DNA of 64,000 nucleotides. Origin: Deltaproteobacteria bacterium. Its GTDB lineage: Bacteria > Myxococcota_A > Polyangia > Nannocystales > Nannocystaceae. A program made the translations under genes and the position numbers. How positions within the stretch are numbered: position 1 is the stretch's first letter; every line of letters begins with the position of its first letter. The stretch spans positions 1 through 64,000 of the forward strand of contig RFGU01000194.1 in the NCBI GenBank assembly GCA_003696955.1, in the 5' to 3' direction. This document shows, piece after piece, positions 25,385-36,166 of this stretch. The notes beneath the pieces were generated by a model, which ran no database searches, was not told the origin of the DNA, and saw only the letters and a program-made list of their open reading frames with translations.

Positions 25385-28300
25385 TCAGGCCAGTTCGGCC
25401 GAGATGGCCTTGAGGCCTTCGTGCTCCGGTGCCTCGTCGAGGCCGCGGCGAATCATGGCCTGGGCCTTCTGCACCTCGCCGAGGGCCCGGTGAGCCTTGG
25501 CCAGATGGTAGTAGAGGTCGCCCCGGTCGACCGCGCCCGTGCGATCCGCGTTCTGCAGCAGCATCGTCCGGTAGACACGTAGGGCCGTGTCCCAGTCCTC
25601 CTCGGCCTCGGCGAGCCGCCCGAGCACGAGGAGCGTCTCGGTATGGGTCGGATCCACCTTGTAGGCCTCGCGGACGAGCGCGGCGGCCTGGGCCGAGTCC
25701 CCGCCCCGTTCGAAGGTCTGGGCCAGCCGAGTCAGGTCGTGGGCGAGCACCTTGGGCGGCCGTGGCGACGAGCGGCCCACGGCGACGAGCCACTCGTACA
25801 TCCCCTTGGCCTCGTCGAATCGTTCCGCCACGAAGAGGGCGTCGGCAATCCGCCGGTTGAGTTCCACGTCGTCCTGCACGTGCTCGTACTCCGCCGCCAA
25901 GAGGCGAAGGGCGGCATCGGCGTCGTCGAGCCGCTGGAGCAGGAGGTCGACGCGCTCGAAGAGAAGGGCCCGCCGCCGTGCCGGGTCGCGTTCCCGTGCC
26001 CCGAGCACCTCGAGCAGATAGGCGACCTTGGGCCAGTCCTCCCGCGCCCGCGCCAGTTCGAGGAGGGCCGCCGCCGCTGCGGCGTTGCCCGGATCGAGCG
26101 CCAGTGCACGCTCGAGGTGCTCGATGCGCGTCGAGGGGTCCGTGGCGAGTTCCGAAAGACGGACGTACAGCCGGGCGCCCTCCTCTCCCTTCGGATCGAG
26201 GGCGGCCGCCCGCTGGAGCGAAAGCCGCATGGCCCCCGTGTCTCCCCGCGCCTCGTACACGGCCGCCAACGCCACGATGGCGGCGACGTCGTCGGGGTGG
26301 GCTTCGAGCAGGTCCTGCAGCAGGGCCTGGGCCCGATCCGTTTCGTCGAGGTAGCGGGCCAGGATCTCCGCCTGTCGTGTGACGAGTCGCGCTGCAAGGG
26401 GCTCGTCCCCGGCTCGTCGGGCCTCTTCGGCCCGGCGCTCGAGCTCTTCGGCGAGGTCCGCCCACCGCTCCTGCTCCACCAACAGACGGTCGAGCCACTC
26501 GATGGACTCGTCCGTCGCTCCCCCCTCCGCGGCCAGACGCCGCAACCAATCGATGGCCGCGTCCGGGTCGTCCCGGCGCTCGGCGGCCAGCCGCGCCAGC
26601 TTTCGCAGGGTCTCGTGGCGATCCGCCGGTTCCGCAAGGACATCCAAGCGGCGTTCGAGCAGGTCGGCCAGGTCGCTCCAGCGCTCGGCCGAGCGTAACA
26701 GCACCTCGAGGGCCGCCGACGCACTCGGATCGGCCGGATCGTCGGTGAGCATGTCCTCGTAGACGGCGATGGCGTCGTCGGTGCGTCCGAGCTTGTCGAC
26801 GTACAGGTGCGCGAGGCGTTCCCGCAACTCGCGGCGCGCGGAGGGATCCGCGGTGCGCTCGATCCGATCCGCCAGCGCGGCGGCGTAGGCTTCGACGTCG
26901 CCCGCCTTCGCGAGCGCCGCCAGATGGGCATCGTCGGCTTCGGCATCGTCCGGCTCGAGGTCGAGCAGGCGTCGCCACAGCTCGGCCGCGCGGGCAGGAT
27001 CCCCAAGCCCCTCGGAGGCGGCGCGGGCCGCCGTCCGCAGTGCTTCGACCTGTTCGGCCGGGTCGTCGAGCACGTCGGCGAGGGCGGCATGGGCATCGAC
27101 CATCGCGGCCGTATCCCCGGCCCGCTCGGCCAATGCCGCCTTCCATCGCAGGACCCCGGGGTGCTTCGGTTCGGCCGCCTCGACCACCGCGAGGACCTCC
27201 CGCGCTCCATCCACGTCCCCGACCCCCTCGGCGATCCGTTCCACCGCGGCCAACCCTGCGACCAGTGGGCTCGCCCCCTCCTTTTGGGCCTTGCCCGTGG
27301 CGTAGACCAACAGCTCGGCGGCCCGCGCTGCAAGGGATGCCTCGCTCCCGAGAGTGGCGATCCGCTCGACCGCGCCTTCGTCGAGGGGATCTTCCGCCAG
27401 GATCGCCCCGTAGACCTCGAGACGATCCGGGGCCGGTGCCGACGATCGCTCGAGCACCTCGGCGAGCCGACGCAAAAGCGACAGACGATCGAATCCCTCG
27501 GCGCGGGCCAGCCGGAAGCGCAACACCGTCGCGATCCCGGCATCGTCACCGGCCGCGTCGTAGACCTCCTCGAGGGCATCGAGCAGGCGCGCCGGGGGAT
27601 CGTTCTGCAGCGCGGCCAACAGGCGCTCCAACGACGTACGCACCTGCGGCGACGACGGTTCGACACCATGGGCGTCGAGGGCGTGGTCGAGGGCCGCTTC
27701 GGCGCGCCCTTGCTCGAGGGCATGATCGGCCAGGCGCAGGTAGGCGCCGACGCGATCGGCAGGGTCGGGTGCCTCCTCCGCGATGCGACGCGCCACGCTC
27801 TCCCACAAGGCGTCGCGTCCCACCTGCTTCGCAAGACGCTCCGCCCACGACAGGTGCTCCACCTCCGCGGTCGCCCCCGGCGTCTCGACGAGATGGCCGA
27901 GCAGGTCCAGCGCGCGCTCCGGGTCCGCAGCGGTCTCCTCGGCGAGTCGCGCGGCGAACACGGCCACGTCCCGGCCGAGGGACGAAGCCCATCCCGCCTC
28001 CTCGCCGACGGCCTCCAATCGACCGAGGAGATCCGCAAGGCTCCCGACGCGCATGGAAAGTCGCGCCACGTGCTCGAGCACCTCCCCCCGCCGCTCCTCG
28101 GGCGCCACCTTCAGCAGATGCAGGTAGGCGTCGAGGGCTCCGTCTGCATCGTCGAGCCGCTCGATGGTCAGCCGGGCCTGTTCGGCCAGGGCCTCGTATC
28201 GCTCGCCGGGGTCTTCCGCCGTCTCCGCCCGTCGCGCCAGCAGGCGGACGAGATCGGACCAGCGCCCCGCCGCCTCGAGCGGGCCCCGAAGGCGCCCGAT

Positions 28301-31300
28301 GGCCTCGCCGAGCACCTCGGGATGGGCCGCCGCGAACGAAACGAAGGCGTCGATCGTTCCCGCATGCTCCGGCGCCGTGTCCAGTGCCTCGACGTAGCGC
28401 TCGAGGGCTCCGTAGACGTCACCGGCCTGCTCGTCGAGCATCCGTGCCGCGTCCACCAAGAACGCGGCACGCCGGCCCGGCTCCTCCGCCAGTCGAGCAC
28501 GATCGACGATGGCGTCGACGGCCTCGGCGTGGCGCCCAATGGCGGCCAGAGCGCGCGCAAGGGCCTCGAGCGCCTCGACGTCCCCCGGATCGTCGACCAC
28601 CATGTCCCGCAACACCTCGACCTCCGCGGCGCGGTCCTTGATCGCCTCGCGCAAGAGGCCTGCGAGCTGCCACCTCAGGTCGCGCCGGGTCGCGGGATCG
28701 GCCGCTGCCTCGATTCGGCGGCGCAACACCTCGGCGAGTTCTTCGCTCGAGCCGCTGCGTTCGTAGGCCCGACCGAGTCGGGACAGCGCCTCCTCGTCGG
28801 CCACGTCGATCTCCACCACCTCGCGCCAGACGCGTTCGGCGGCCTCGGGTTGGACGAGGACGTCCTCGAGCAGCCGCCCGAGTCGGCGCAGCAGCTCGAG
28901 CCGCTCCATGTCGTCGAGGGAGCGTTCGATGCGGTGCTCGAGCACCGTCTTGAGACGTTCGTGGTGACCCAATCGGTCGAGTGCCGCGTCGAGAAGCTCG
29001 AGGGCCTCGGCGTCGTCGGGCACCAGTTCGAGGGCCTCGTCGAGGGCCTCGGCGGCCCGCGCCGGGTCATCGGCTGCGGCAAATCCCCGCGCGGCCGCCA
29101 CCAGCAGGTCGCGCCGGCGTTCCACGTCGTCGGCCAGCGGCTCGGCGCGGCTTGCCGCCGCCCGGGCCTCCGCCAGTGCCACGGTCCGCCCCAGGCGCTC
29201 GGCAATCCGCTCCACCTCGGCATCGAGGGCCTCGTAGACCCCCGGTTCCCCGGGCTCGGCCAGGGCTCGGGTCAAGGTGCGAAACGCGGCCTCCTCACCC
29301 CCTTCCCCACGCAGTTCGAGCGCCGCAATCTCCCGCAGAATCTCGTGACGCCCCACCGGATCCTCCGTGGCCGCCAAGCGCCACTTGGCCAGTTCGACGA
29401 GCCGGTCGATGCGCCCTTGCGTCTCGTAGACCGGGGCGAGCAACTCGGCGACCGTCACCCGCAGTCCCGTGCGCGCCTTGGCCAAGGCCTCGAGTGCGGC
29501 CACGGGCCCCTCGTCGTCGGGTTGTTCGGAGAGCCACGCGGCCAACACGTCGAGCGCGCCGTCGGGGTCGCCGAGGGCGCCGTCGAGCACCTGTGCGAGA
29601 CGCTCGTACAACGCGGCCCGCTCGTGGGGGGCGGTGGCCCGGTCGAGGGTGTCGCGCAGCAGGTCCGCACGCTCGGTGTGACGCCCCGTTCGCTCGTACA
29701 GCGACTCGAGCTGGCGGCGCGCCTTCTCGTCCTCGGGGTCGGCCAACACGATGCGCTCGTAGGCGGCCACGGCCCCGTCGAGGTCGTCGAGCACGTCGAG
29801 ACATACGCGCGCCGCCCGTTCCAGCATGCTCGCCTCGTCTCGCGGCTCGGCAGCGGCGTCCGCAGCTTCCAGGTAGAGCGCCCGCAGGTCCTCCCAGCGC
29901 TCGGCCGCCGTCAAGGTGCGTTCGAGGTCGCCGAACGCATCGGCATCGCCCGGACGCGCCCGATGGATCCGCGCGTACAGATCGGCCGCACGCCCGAGCC
30001 CCGTCCCGATCCGCTCGATGATCTGCGCGGCCTCCCGGGCCACGGCCAGAATCTCGGGACGATCGTCCATGGCGGCCGGCCCCTCGAGCACCTCGCAGAA
30101 GATGTCTGCCAGTCCTTCGAGTTGGCCGAGGACGCCGGCAAGGCGACGGAGATGATCCCGTACCGCGACGTCCGTCGGTTCCTCCTGGAACAGTCGTACG
30201 TAGGAGCTGAAGGCACGGTCGAGATCCTCGATCTGCTCCTCCTCCATGCGGGCAATCCGTAGTAGCAGCGCCCGCCGAGCGCTTGGCTCCGTCGTCTCCG
30301 CCAGGCGGACCTCGTAGACCTTGAGGAGCCGATTCCAGTCCTGGATCGACGTGAACACCGGTTCGAGCATCTCGGCCACACGAAGGCGCATGTTGGGGTC
30401 TTCGAGGTAGCGATCGATGTCCTCGGCCGCGACCGTCCGCTGTGGATCGAGACGCAATGCGGCGGCGAGGTGCCGTACGCCCTCCTCCGGATCCCCGAGA
30501 CGCTGCCCGTGCAGCCGGCCGAGCCGAATGTGGGTGTCCACCGCGTCCGCGCCGGACAGTCGGCCGAGCTTCCCCGCCAGGTGACCGGCCAGGTCCCGAT
30601 AGCGCTCCGTACGCTCGTAGAGCCGTTCGAGACGCTCTTCGACGTCGGGGCGAAGGCGCGCATCGGACGAGAGCGACTCGAGGACCGCGATGGCCTCCTC
30701 CGGATCGTCGAGGGCGTCGCGCAGGAGGTCGGCGGCCTCGAGCAACAGCGCGTCGCGATCGGAGGCATCGTCGACGTGGGCCGCGCGGGTGCGCAAGAGA
30801 TCGGCCAGCGCGGCGTGGTCGCCCTGTCGTTCGAGGATTCGGCGCAGGGCCTCGAAGGCCACGTCGTCGCGGGGATCGGCATCGAACACCCGAGCGTAGG
30901 CCGCGCGGGCCTCGTCGAGACGGCCGAGGCGGTCGAGGGCCACCGATCCCATGGACCGCAGCACCCGACGCTGCAGGTCGGCGTCCAGGATGTGGTCGAC
31001 GGTCTGCGTGTACGCCTCGAGCAAGCGCTCGGCCCGCTCGGGATCCGCACCGAGCCGCTCCACCTCGCCCAGCACCTCCGCAAGCTCGGGTTGATCGGCG
31101 GCCTCGCGCATCGCCGCACAGAGCACCGCGAACGCACGCTCCGGGTCCTGAAGGCGCTCTTCGTGGGTCTTGGCCACCTTGAGCAGCGCCGCGAGACGAC
31201 GGCGGCCGGACGGTTGCATCTTGGCCTGGAGTTCCTCGATGGCCAGCAGGGCCGGCCAATTCTGCTCGGCCTCGTAGAGCGGCGTGAGGATCCGGATCGC

Positions 31301-34300
31301 CCGTTCCCGAAGGTCCTCGTCCTCGAGGAAGGCCGAGACCATCCCGCGCGCCCGCGCATCCGTCGGGGCCAGGTCGAGCACGCGTTTGAGGATGTCGAGG
31401 GCATCGGCGTTGCGGCCGAGGTGCTTCGCCAGCACCTGGGCCGTGCGCAGGGAGTATTCGATGCGCGTGGCATCGTCCGACGAGAGGTTCACGAGGCGGC
31501 GAAGGGCGTCCTCGACGTCCGCCCAGCGCTCTTGGGCCTCGAAGAGTTCCACGAGCCGTTCGAGGGCGTAGACCGCCAACTCTCGGCGCGCGCGCAGATC
31601 CAGGATCGATTGGTAGGCTGCGGTGGCCCCCTCGAGGTCGCCCAGCCGCTCGCGGCGCAGGTCGCCGAGCCGCTTCCACAACTCGGCCGTGTTGCGCGGA
31701 AGGGTGCTGACCGAGATCCGGTGTTGCAGGACCTCGTCGAGACGCGCCCACTCCCCCTCCTCCTCGAACAGACGCTCGAGCGCCGAGAGGGCGGCCTCGT
31801 CCGTCGGGTCCAGATCGAGGATCTCGGCCCAGGTGAGGGCGGCGCCCACACGGTCGTGGAGCTGCTCGATCTGCACCCGCGCAATTTCGTGGAGGTGGGC
31901 CACCTTGTCCTCGGGGGCGTCGAGGAAACCGAGGAAGGCCCGTTTGGCCTCGATCCACGCGATCATGTCGCCCGCCTCGGCATGCAAGCGACACAGGGCC
32001 TCGACGGCCTGGCGGGCCACGCGGACGTCGGCCGGTTCGAGGGCGAGCAGCTCCACGTAGGCATCCCGCGCGCCGGCCGCATCGCCGAGCCGCAGATCGA
32101 GGACCTGGGCCAGGCGCAACACGCGGTCCACCCGGAGCGTGCGGTCCGACAGGGCGGGACCTTCGAGGGCCTCGCGCCACGTCTCGACCACGTCGCGCAC
32201 GCGGCCGAGTTCGAATCCGAGGCGCTCGAGACGTTCGAGGGTATCCTCCCGCGTGGGATCGAGCAGGTACGCAGCGCGGGTATCGGCGAGGGCGGCGTCG
32301 AAGTCCGCAAGATCCCGCTCCTCGATGTCCGCGATGGCCAGGAGACGTCCGACCGCCTCGTCGACGTCGCCACGGGCCTCGGCTTGAGCCTTCTTGACCC
32401 GAAGCAAGCGGATCCGCCCGGCGGCATCCTGGGCGCTCTCGTAGATGGGTTCGAGCAGGGACGCCACCGACATCTGAACGTCCGCCACGTCGAGCAGGGC
32501 CTCGAGCATGCTGCGGGCTTCGGCGTTGGTGGGATCGTCGGCGACGACCTGCCCGAGCAGGTCCACCGCGCCGAAGGCATCCTGCAGATGCTCCATCCGC
32601 AGGGCGGCCCGGCGGATCTGCAGGTCACGGCGCCTGGCCGGATCGTCGACGAGATCGGCCCAACGTCCGAGGAGTTCTTCGAGTTCGTAGCGGTCGGCCG
32701 CGTCCCCTGCCTCCTCGAGCAGGCCGCACAGGCGGGCGATGGCGTCGACGTCGTCGGGCGCCAGATCCACCAACTCCTGGGCCGTGGCGATGGCGCGATC
32801 GAGGTCCGACAGGGCATCACGCGCAAGGTCGATCATGGTCTCGAGCAGCGCGCGCTGTTCGCCGGGATGGAAGATGGCATCGGCTCGACGCCGCAACAGG
32901 TCGAACAACTCCGCGCTCGCCCCCCGGGCCTCGAGCAACTCCCGCAGGGCCTTGTACGCTCCCTCGTGGGTCTCCTCGATGTCGAGCACCGACCGGTAGA
33001 CGGCCTCGGCGTCGGCCGTGCGGCCCAGATCCCGGCGCAGGACGCCCGCCAGCTCGAGCAGGAGGTCCCGGCGCAGGAGTTCCTGCTCCCGGGGCACGGG
33101 CTTGCCCTCCGCTTCCAGGGCCGCCCGAGCCTCCTGCAGCGTGCGGGTTGCGCGCTCGTAGGCTGCGGCGACATCGTCGACCCGGCCGAGTTCTCGGCCG
33201 AGTTGCAGCAGGGACTGGCGGTTGTCCCAGTCCCCCGGCCGCGCATCGAAACGTTCGAGACGGATGCGGAAGGCGTCGGGGCGGCGTTCCTCGATCTCCT
33301 CGAAGATCCCGGCCAGGTCCCCGAGTCGATCGAGGCGGCGTTCGGGGTCGGCCTCGGCATCCACCACGACGGCCAGGGCCGCGGCCTCCTTCTCCCGGCG
33401 ACCGAGGCGGCGGTAGACCGGCAAGAGTCCCTGGGCCACGGGGAGCGCCATCTCCGGACGTGCCTCCCGCAGGGCTTCGAGACGCGCCACCGCGCCTTCA
33501 TGGGCCGGAGACAGCTCGAGCACCTCGAGGAAGGCTCCGAGGGCCCGGTCGGGGGCGTCGAGCTTGCCGGCCCACAGGTCGCCGAGTTCGAGCAGAATCT
33601 CCACCTTGCGGTGGGTCGCTTCCGTTCGATCGAGCAGTGCGGAGAGCGCGTCGGCCAAGGACTCGAGCCGACCGAGGCGCCGCAACAGGTTGGCGTGATC
33701 CTCGAGGGCGCCGGTATCGTCGGGCGCAAGCTCTCGGATCCGCGCGAAGGTCTCCGCCGCCGTCTCCAGATCCCCGAGCCGATCCCGCTCGAGCCGGGCG
33801 AGTTCCCGCAGCAGGGCCAGGCGCTCTTCGTCGTCGGTGGTCGCAGCGATGCGCAAGCGCCGAACCTCCGCCAGATCCTCCCACCTTCGCGTGCTGCGAT
33901 AGATCTCCTCGAGCGCCGCCATGGCCTCCTCGTCGCCCGGCGCGACGTCGAGGATCCGGCGATAGTAGCGCTGGGCGTCGTCCGGTTTGAACAGGCGGTG
34001 CAGCGCAATCTCGGCCAACTTGCGCAGAAGGTCCACGCGCTCGTCGTCTTGCACGTCCTCGGCTGCGAGCCGCTCTTCGAAGCGCCGCGTAAGCTCGTCC
34101 CAACCGTCCGCCGCCTCCGCCGCCCGCTCGAGCCGTCCACGGATCTCCGGATCCTGCGGACGCAGGGCATAGGCCGCTGCCGCGAATCCCAGGGTCAACG
34201 ATGCCGAGCCGATCTTGTCGGCGGCCACGTCCTGCATGGCTTCGTACAGCTCGAGACGCTCGTCGTCCGTCTCCGCCCCGCCGAGCAGTGCCTCGTAGGT

Positions 34301-36064
34301 GGACAACACCCGCGCCCAATTGCCCTGCAGTTCGTAGATCGGCAGCAGTTCCCGAGCGACGTCGAGGGCGTCCGGCGAGATCGCGAGGATACGCTCGAGG
34401 GCCCGTTGGCCCCGTTCCGGTTGTCCGAGGCGGTCGCGCGAGATCTCGGCCACCCGGCGGTAGAGGGCGACGCGGCGCTCCACGTCGGCGATGCGGTCGG
34501 CGGCGCTGTGCAGGATCTCGACGACATCCGCGAGCCGCCCCTGGCTGTCGTAGAGATCCACCAACTCGTCCCACGCCTCGGCCGCGACGTAGGCGTCCCG
34601 CAGGGCCCGCAGGGCACGATCGTGTCCCGGAGCGAGGCGCAGGAGTTCCCGGTGGATCTCGATGGCGGTGGCGTGATCGTGGAGGCGGTCGGCCGTGGTC
34701 GCCCCGAGTTGTTCGAGCAGCGGGATCGCGGCCTCCGTCCCCTCCACCGCCCGAAGCTTGCGCCGGAGCATCTCGGCGACCCCGACCCATCGCCCTTCCC
34801 GCTCGTAGGCCCGCAACAGGGCGTCGAGGGCCTCGGGTTCGTCCCCATGGTGGGTGAGGACCTCGTTCCAGGCGGCGATGGCCTCGCCCCGGTCCCCGAG
34901 CCGGGCTTCGGCGAGCCTCGCAAGTTCGAGTCGGCGCCCACGGGCCTCCGCCTCGTCGAGATCGTCGAGACCTTCGCGCAGCAGGGCGATCAGGGCGCGC
35001 CAGTCCTTCCGCTCCTCGAAGATGGATGCCAGGGCCGAGCGGGCGTCGGCGTGATCGGGCGCAAGCTCCAGGATCCGACGCAAGGGCTCGATGGCCCGTT
35101 GGGGGTTGTGCAGGGCCTCCATCCAAAGGCGAGCGATGTCCCACAGCCGATCGACGATGCGCTCCCGCTCTCCGGCAGCCTCGGCGGCCTCGAGACGCCG
35201 CTCGTAGATGGCCAGCAGATCGTTCCAGCGTTGCTGGTCGGCGTAGGTCTGCGCCAAGGCGGCAAGGGTGGGCTCGTGGTTCGGATCGATCTCGAGAACC
35301 CGCTGCAGCGTCGAAAGGGCCATGGCCTCCATGCCAAGGCGCTCGCGGTAGAGGTTCGCCACCTCCAGCAGCAGGCTCCGGCGCCGGTCGACGTCCTCGA
35401 TCCGTTCCGCCCGATCCTTGAGCAACTCGACCAGGGGACTCCACTTCTCGTGGGTCCGGTACAGCCGTTCGAGCTCGTCGAACGCCTCGTCGGGCGCACC
35501 GTCCTCGCGCAGGACCGCCCGCCAGATCTCGATGGCGCGCTCGGGGCTGGCGAGGGGGCCCTCGCTCAGGGATGCGATCTCCCGGGCCAGCGCCAGCCGG
35601 GTGTCCCGGTCCTCGGACTTTCGTCGTGCCTGGACCAAGATCTGCACGAGCTGGGGCACCTGCCCCTCGCCCCCGAACAACGTGCGGTAGAAGTCCAGCA
35701 CGGCGGGGTCGGTCGGCCGGGTCCTGCGGATCCGGCGGAAGATGGGTTCGGCCACCTTCGGATCGTCCGTCGCACGAAAGAGCACACGACCCGCGAGCAG
35801 CAGGACGTCGTCGCCCGAACCGTCACGCGGCACGCGACTTGCGAGGGCCTTGGCCGTGTCCGCCACCTCGCGCGAACGCAGGCCGTGATCACGCACGAGC
35901 GCGGCGAAGAGCGCGGCCGCGGCCTGGGGATCGGCGGGCTGGCTCCAGGCAGCCTTGCGGCAGGCCTCGACGTCCGCCGATCCGGCGGCGTCGACCAGGT
36001 TCTGGATGTTCTCTTCGGACGGATCTTCGAGGACGGACTTGAGCGCGGAGAGGACGTCGGCCAT
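25385..36064 (-). CDS. Giant TPR-repeat protein (about 3,559 residues)
   Basis: A single uninterrupted frame of 10.7 kb encodes 3,559 residues. ATG 36064 (M-A-D-V-L-S-A-L-K-S) was chosen over an upstream start whose extra residues look unlike protein. There is no signal peptide or membrane segment. Almost the whole length is degenerate 34-40-residue helical hairpins: R-L-A-L-L-R-E-L-A, L-E-R-L-Y, L-A-E-V-L-R-R-R-I-E, D-P-A-D-P-S-A-S-A-A-L-E. The repeats often alternate between a (worker)...W-x-x-L...hairpin and a D-x-x-x-A-I-x-x-Y...L hairpin, suggesting an ancestral unit of two or three TPRs. It is probably a cytoplasmic superhelical scaffold. Codon use matches its neighbours. Confidence 0.9.
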   Translation of the reverse strand: MADVLSALKSVLEDPSEENIQNLVDAAGSADVEACRKAAWSQPADPQAAAALFAALVRDHGLRSREVADTAKALASRVPRDGSGDDVLLLAGRVLFRATDDPKVAEPIFRRIRRTRPTDPAVLDFYRTLFGGEGQVPQLVQILVQARRKSEDRDTRLALAREIASLSEGPLASPERAIEIWRAVLREDGAPDEAFDELERLYRTHEKWSPLVELLKDRAERIEDVDRRRSLLLEVANLYRERLGMEAMALSTLQRVLEIDPNHEPTLAALAQTYADQQRWNDLLAIYERRLEAAEAAGERERIVDRLWDIARLWMEALHNPQRAIEPLRRILELAPDHADARSALASIFEERKDWRALIALLREGLDDLDEAEARGRRLELARLAEARLGDRGEAIAAWNEVLTHHGDEPEALDALLRAYEREGRWVGVAEMLRRKLRAVEGTEAAIPLLEQLGATTADRLHDHATAIEIHRELLRLAPGHDRALRALRDAYVAAEAWDELVDLYDSQGRLADVVEILHSAADRIADVERRVALYRRVAEISRDRLGQPERGQRALERILAISPDALDVARELLPIYELQGNWARVLSTYEALLGGAETDDERLELYEAMQDVAADKIGSASLTLGFAAAAYALRPQDPEIRGRLERAAEAADGWDELTRRFEERLAAEDVQDDERVDLLRKLAEIALHRLFKPDDAQRYYRRILDVAPGDEEAMAALEEIYRSTRRWEDLAEVRRLRIAATTDDEERLALLRELARLERDRLGDLETAAETFARIRELAPDDTGALEDHANLLRRLGRLESLADALSALLDRTEATHRKVEILLELGDLWAGKLDAPDRALGAFLEVLELSPAHEGAVARLEALREARPEMALPVAQGLLPVYRRLGRREKEAAALAVVVDAEADPERRLDRLGDLAGIFEEIEERRPDAFRIRLERFDARPGDWDNRQSLLQLGRELGRVDDVAAAYERATRTLQEARAALEAEGKPVPREQELLRRDLLLELAGVLRRDLGRTADAEAVYRSVLDIEETHEGAYKALRELLEARGASAELFDLLRRRADAIFHPGEQRALLETMIDLARDALSDLDRAIATAQELVDLAPDDVDAIARLCGLLEEAGDAADRYELEELLGRWADLVDDPARRRDLQIRRAALRMEHLQDAFGAVDLLGQVVADDPTNAEARSMLEALLDVADVQMSVASLLEPIYESAQDAAGRIRLLRVKKAQAEARGDVDEAVGRLLAIADIEERDLADFDAALADTRAAYLLDPTREDTLERLERLGFELGRVRDVVETWREALEGPALSDRTLRVDRVLRLAQVLDLRLGDAAGARDAYVELLALEPADVRVARQAVEALCRLHAEAGDMIAWIEAKRAFLGFLDAPEDKVAHLHEIARVQIEQLHDRVGAALTWAEILDLDPTDEAALSALERLFEEEGEWARLDEVLQHRISVSTLPRNTAELWKRLGDLRRERLGDLEGATAAYQSILDLRARRELAVYALERLVELFEAQERWADVEDALRRLVNLSSDDATRIEYSLRTAQVLAKHLGRNADALDILKRVLDLAPTDARARGMVSAFLEDEDLRERAIRILTPLYEAEQNWPALLAIEELQAKMQPSGRRRLAALLKVAKTHEERLQDPERAFAVLCAAMREAADQPELAEVLGEVERLGADPERAERLLEAYTQTVDHILDADLQRRVLRSMGSVALDRLGRLDEARAAYARVFDADPRDDVAFEALRRILERQGDHAALADLLRTRAAHVDDASDRDALLLEAADLLRDALDDPEEAIAVLESLSSDARLRPDVEERLERLYERTERYRDLAGHLAGKLGRLSGADAVDTHIRLGRLHGQRLGDPEEGVRHLAAALRLDPQRTVAAEDIDRYLEDPNMRLRVAEMLEPVFTSIQDWNRLLKVYEVRLAETTEPSARRALLLRIARMEEEQIEDLDRAFSSYVRLFQEEPTDVAVRDHLRRLAGVLGQLEGLADIFCEVLEGPAAMDDRPEILAVAREAAQIIERIGTGLGRAADLYARIHRARPGDADAFGDLERTLTAAERWEDLRALYLEAADAAAEPRDEASMLERAARVCLDVLDDLDGAVAAYERIVLADPEDEKARRQLESLYERTGRHTERADLLRDTLDRATAPHERAALYERLAQVLDGALGDPDGALDVLAAWLSEQPDDEGPVAALEALAKARTGLRVTVAELLAPVYETQGRIDRLVELAKWRLAATEDPVGRHEILREIAALELRGEGGEEAAFRTLTRALAEPGEPGVYEALDAEVERIAERLGRTVALAEARAAASRAEPLADDVERRRDLLVAAARGFAAADDPARAAEALDEALELVPDDAEALELLDAALDRLGHHERLKTVLEHRIERSLDDMERLELLRRLGRLLEDVLVQPEAAERVWREVVEIDVADEEALSRLGRAYERSGSSEELAEVLRRRIEAAADPATRRDLRWQLAGLLREAIKDRAAEVEVLRDMVVDDPGDVEALEALARALAAIGRHAEAVDAIVDRARLAEEPGRRAAFLVDAARMLDEQAGDVYGALERYVEALDTAPEHAGTIDAFVSFAAAHPEVLGEAIGRLRGPLEAAGRWSDLVRLLARRAETAEDPGERYEALAEQARLTIERLDDADGALDAYLHLLKVAPEERRGEVLEHVARLSMRVGSLADLLGRLEAVGEEAGWASSLGRDVAVFAARLAEETAADPERALDLLGHLVETPGATAEVEHLSWAERLAKQVGRDALWESVARRIAEEAPDPADRVGAYLRLADHALEQGRAEAALDHALDAHGVEPSSPQVRTSLERLLAALQNDPPARLLDALEEVYDAAGDDAGIATVLRFRLARAEGFDRLSLLRRLAEVLERSSAPAPDRLEVYGAILAEDPLDEGAVERIATLGSEASLAARAAELLVYATGKAQKEGASPLVAGLAAVERIAEGVGDVDGAREVLAVVEAAEPKHPGVLRWKAALAERAGDTAAMVDAHAALADVLDDPAEQVEALRTAARAASEGLGDPARAAELWRRLLDLEPDDAEADDAHLAALAKAGDVEAYAAALADRIERTADPSARRELRERLAHLYVDKLGRTDDAIAVYEDMLTDDPADPSASAALEVLLRSAERWSDLADLLERRLDVLAEPADRHETLRKLARLAAERRDDPDAAIDWLRRLAAEGGATDESIEWLDRLLVEQERWADLAEELERRAEEARRAGDEPLAARLVTRQAEILARYLDETDRAQALLQDLLEAHPDDVAAIVALAAVYEARGDTGAMRLSLQRAAALDPKGEEGARLYVRLSELATDPSTRIEHLERALALDPGNAAAAAALLELARAREDWPKVAYLLEVLGARERDPARRRALLFERVDLLLQRLDDADAALRLLAAEYEHVQDDVELNRRIADALFVAERFDEAKGMYEWLVAVGRSSPRPPKVLAHDLTRLAQTFERGGDSAQAAALVREAYKVDPTHTETLLVLGRLAEAEEDWDTALRVYRTMLLQNADRTGAVDRGDLYYHLAKAHRALGEVQKAQAMIRRGLDEAPEHEGLKAISAELA

Positions 36065-36166
36065 GACAACTCGCCCCGGCGCGCGGAGCACGGCCGTGCA
36101 TCGACCGGCGGGCACGCGCGGGGCTCCAAGGGTACGGCCGATGCCCCCGTCGGTTCAACGCGCGCC

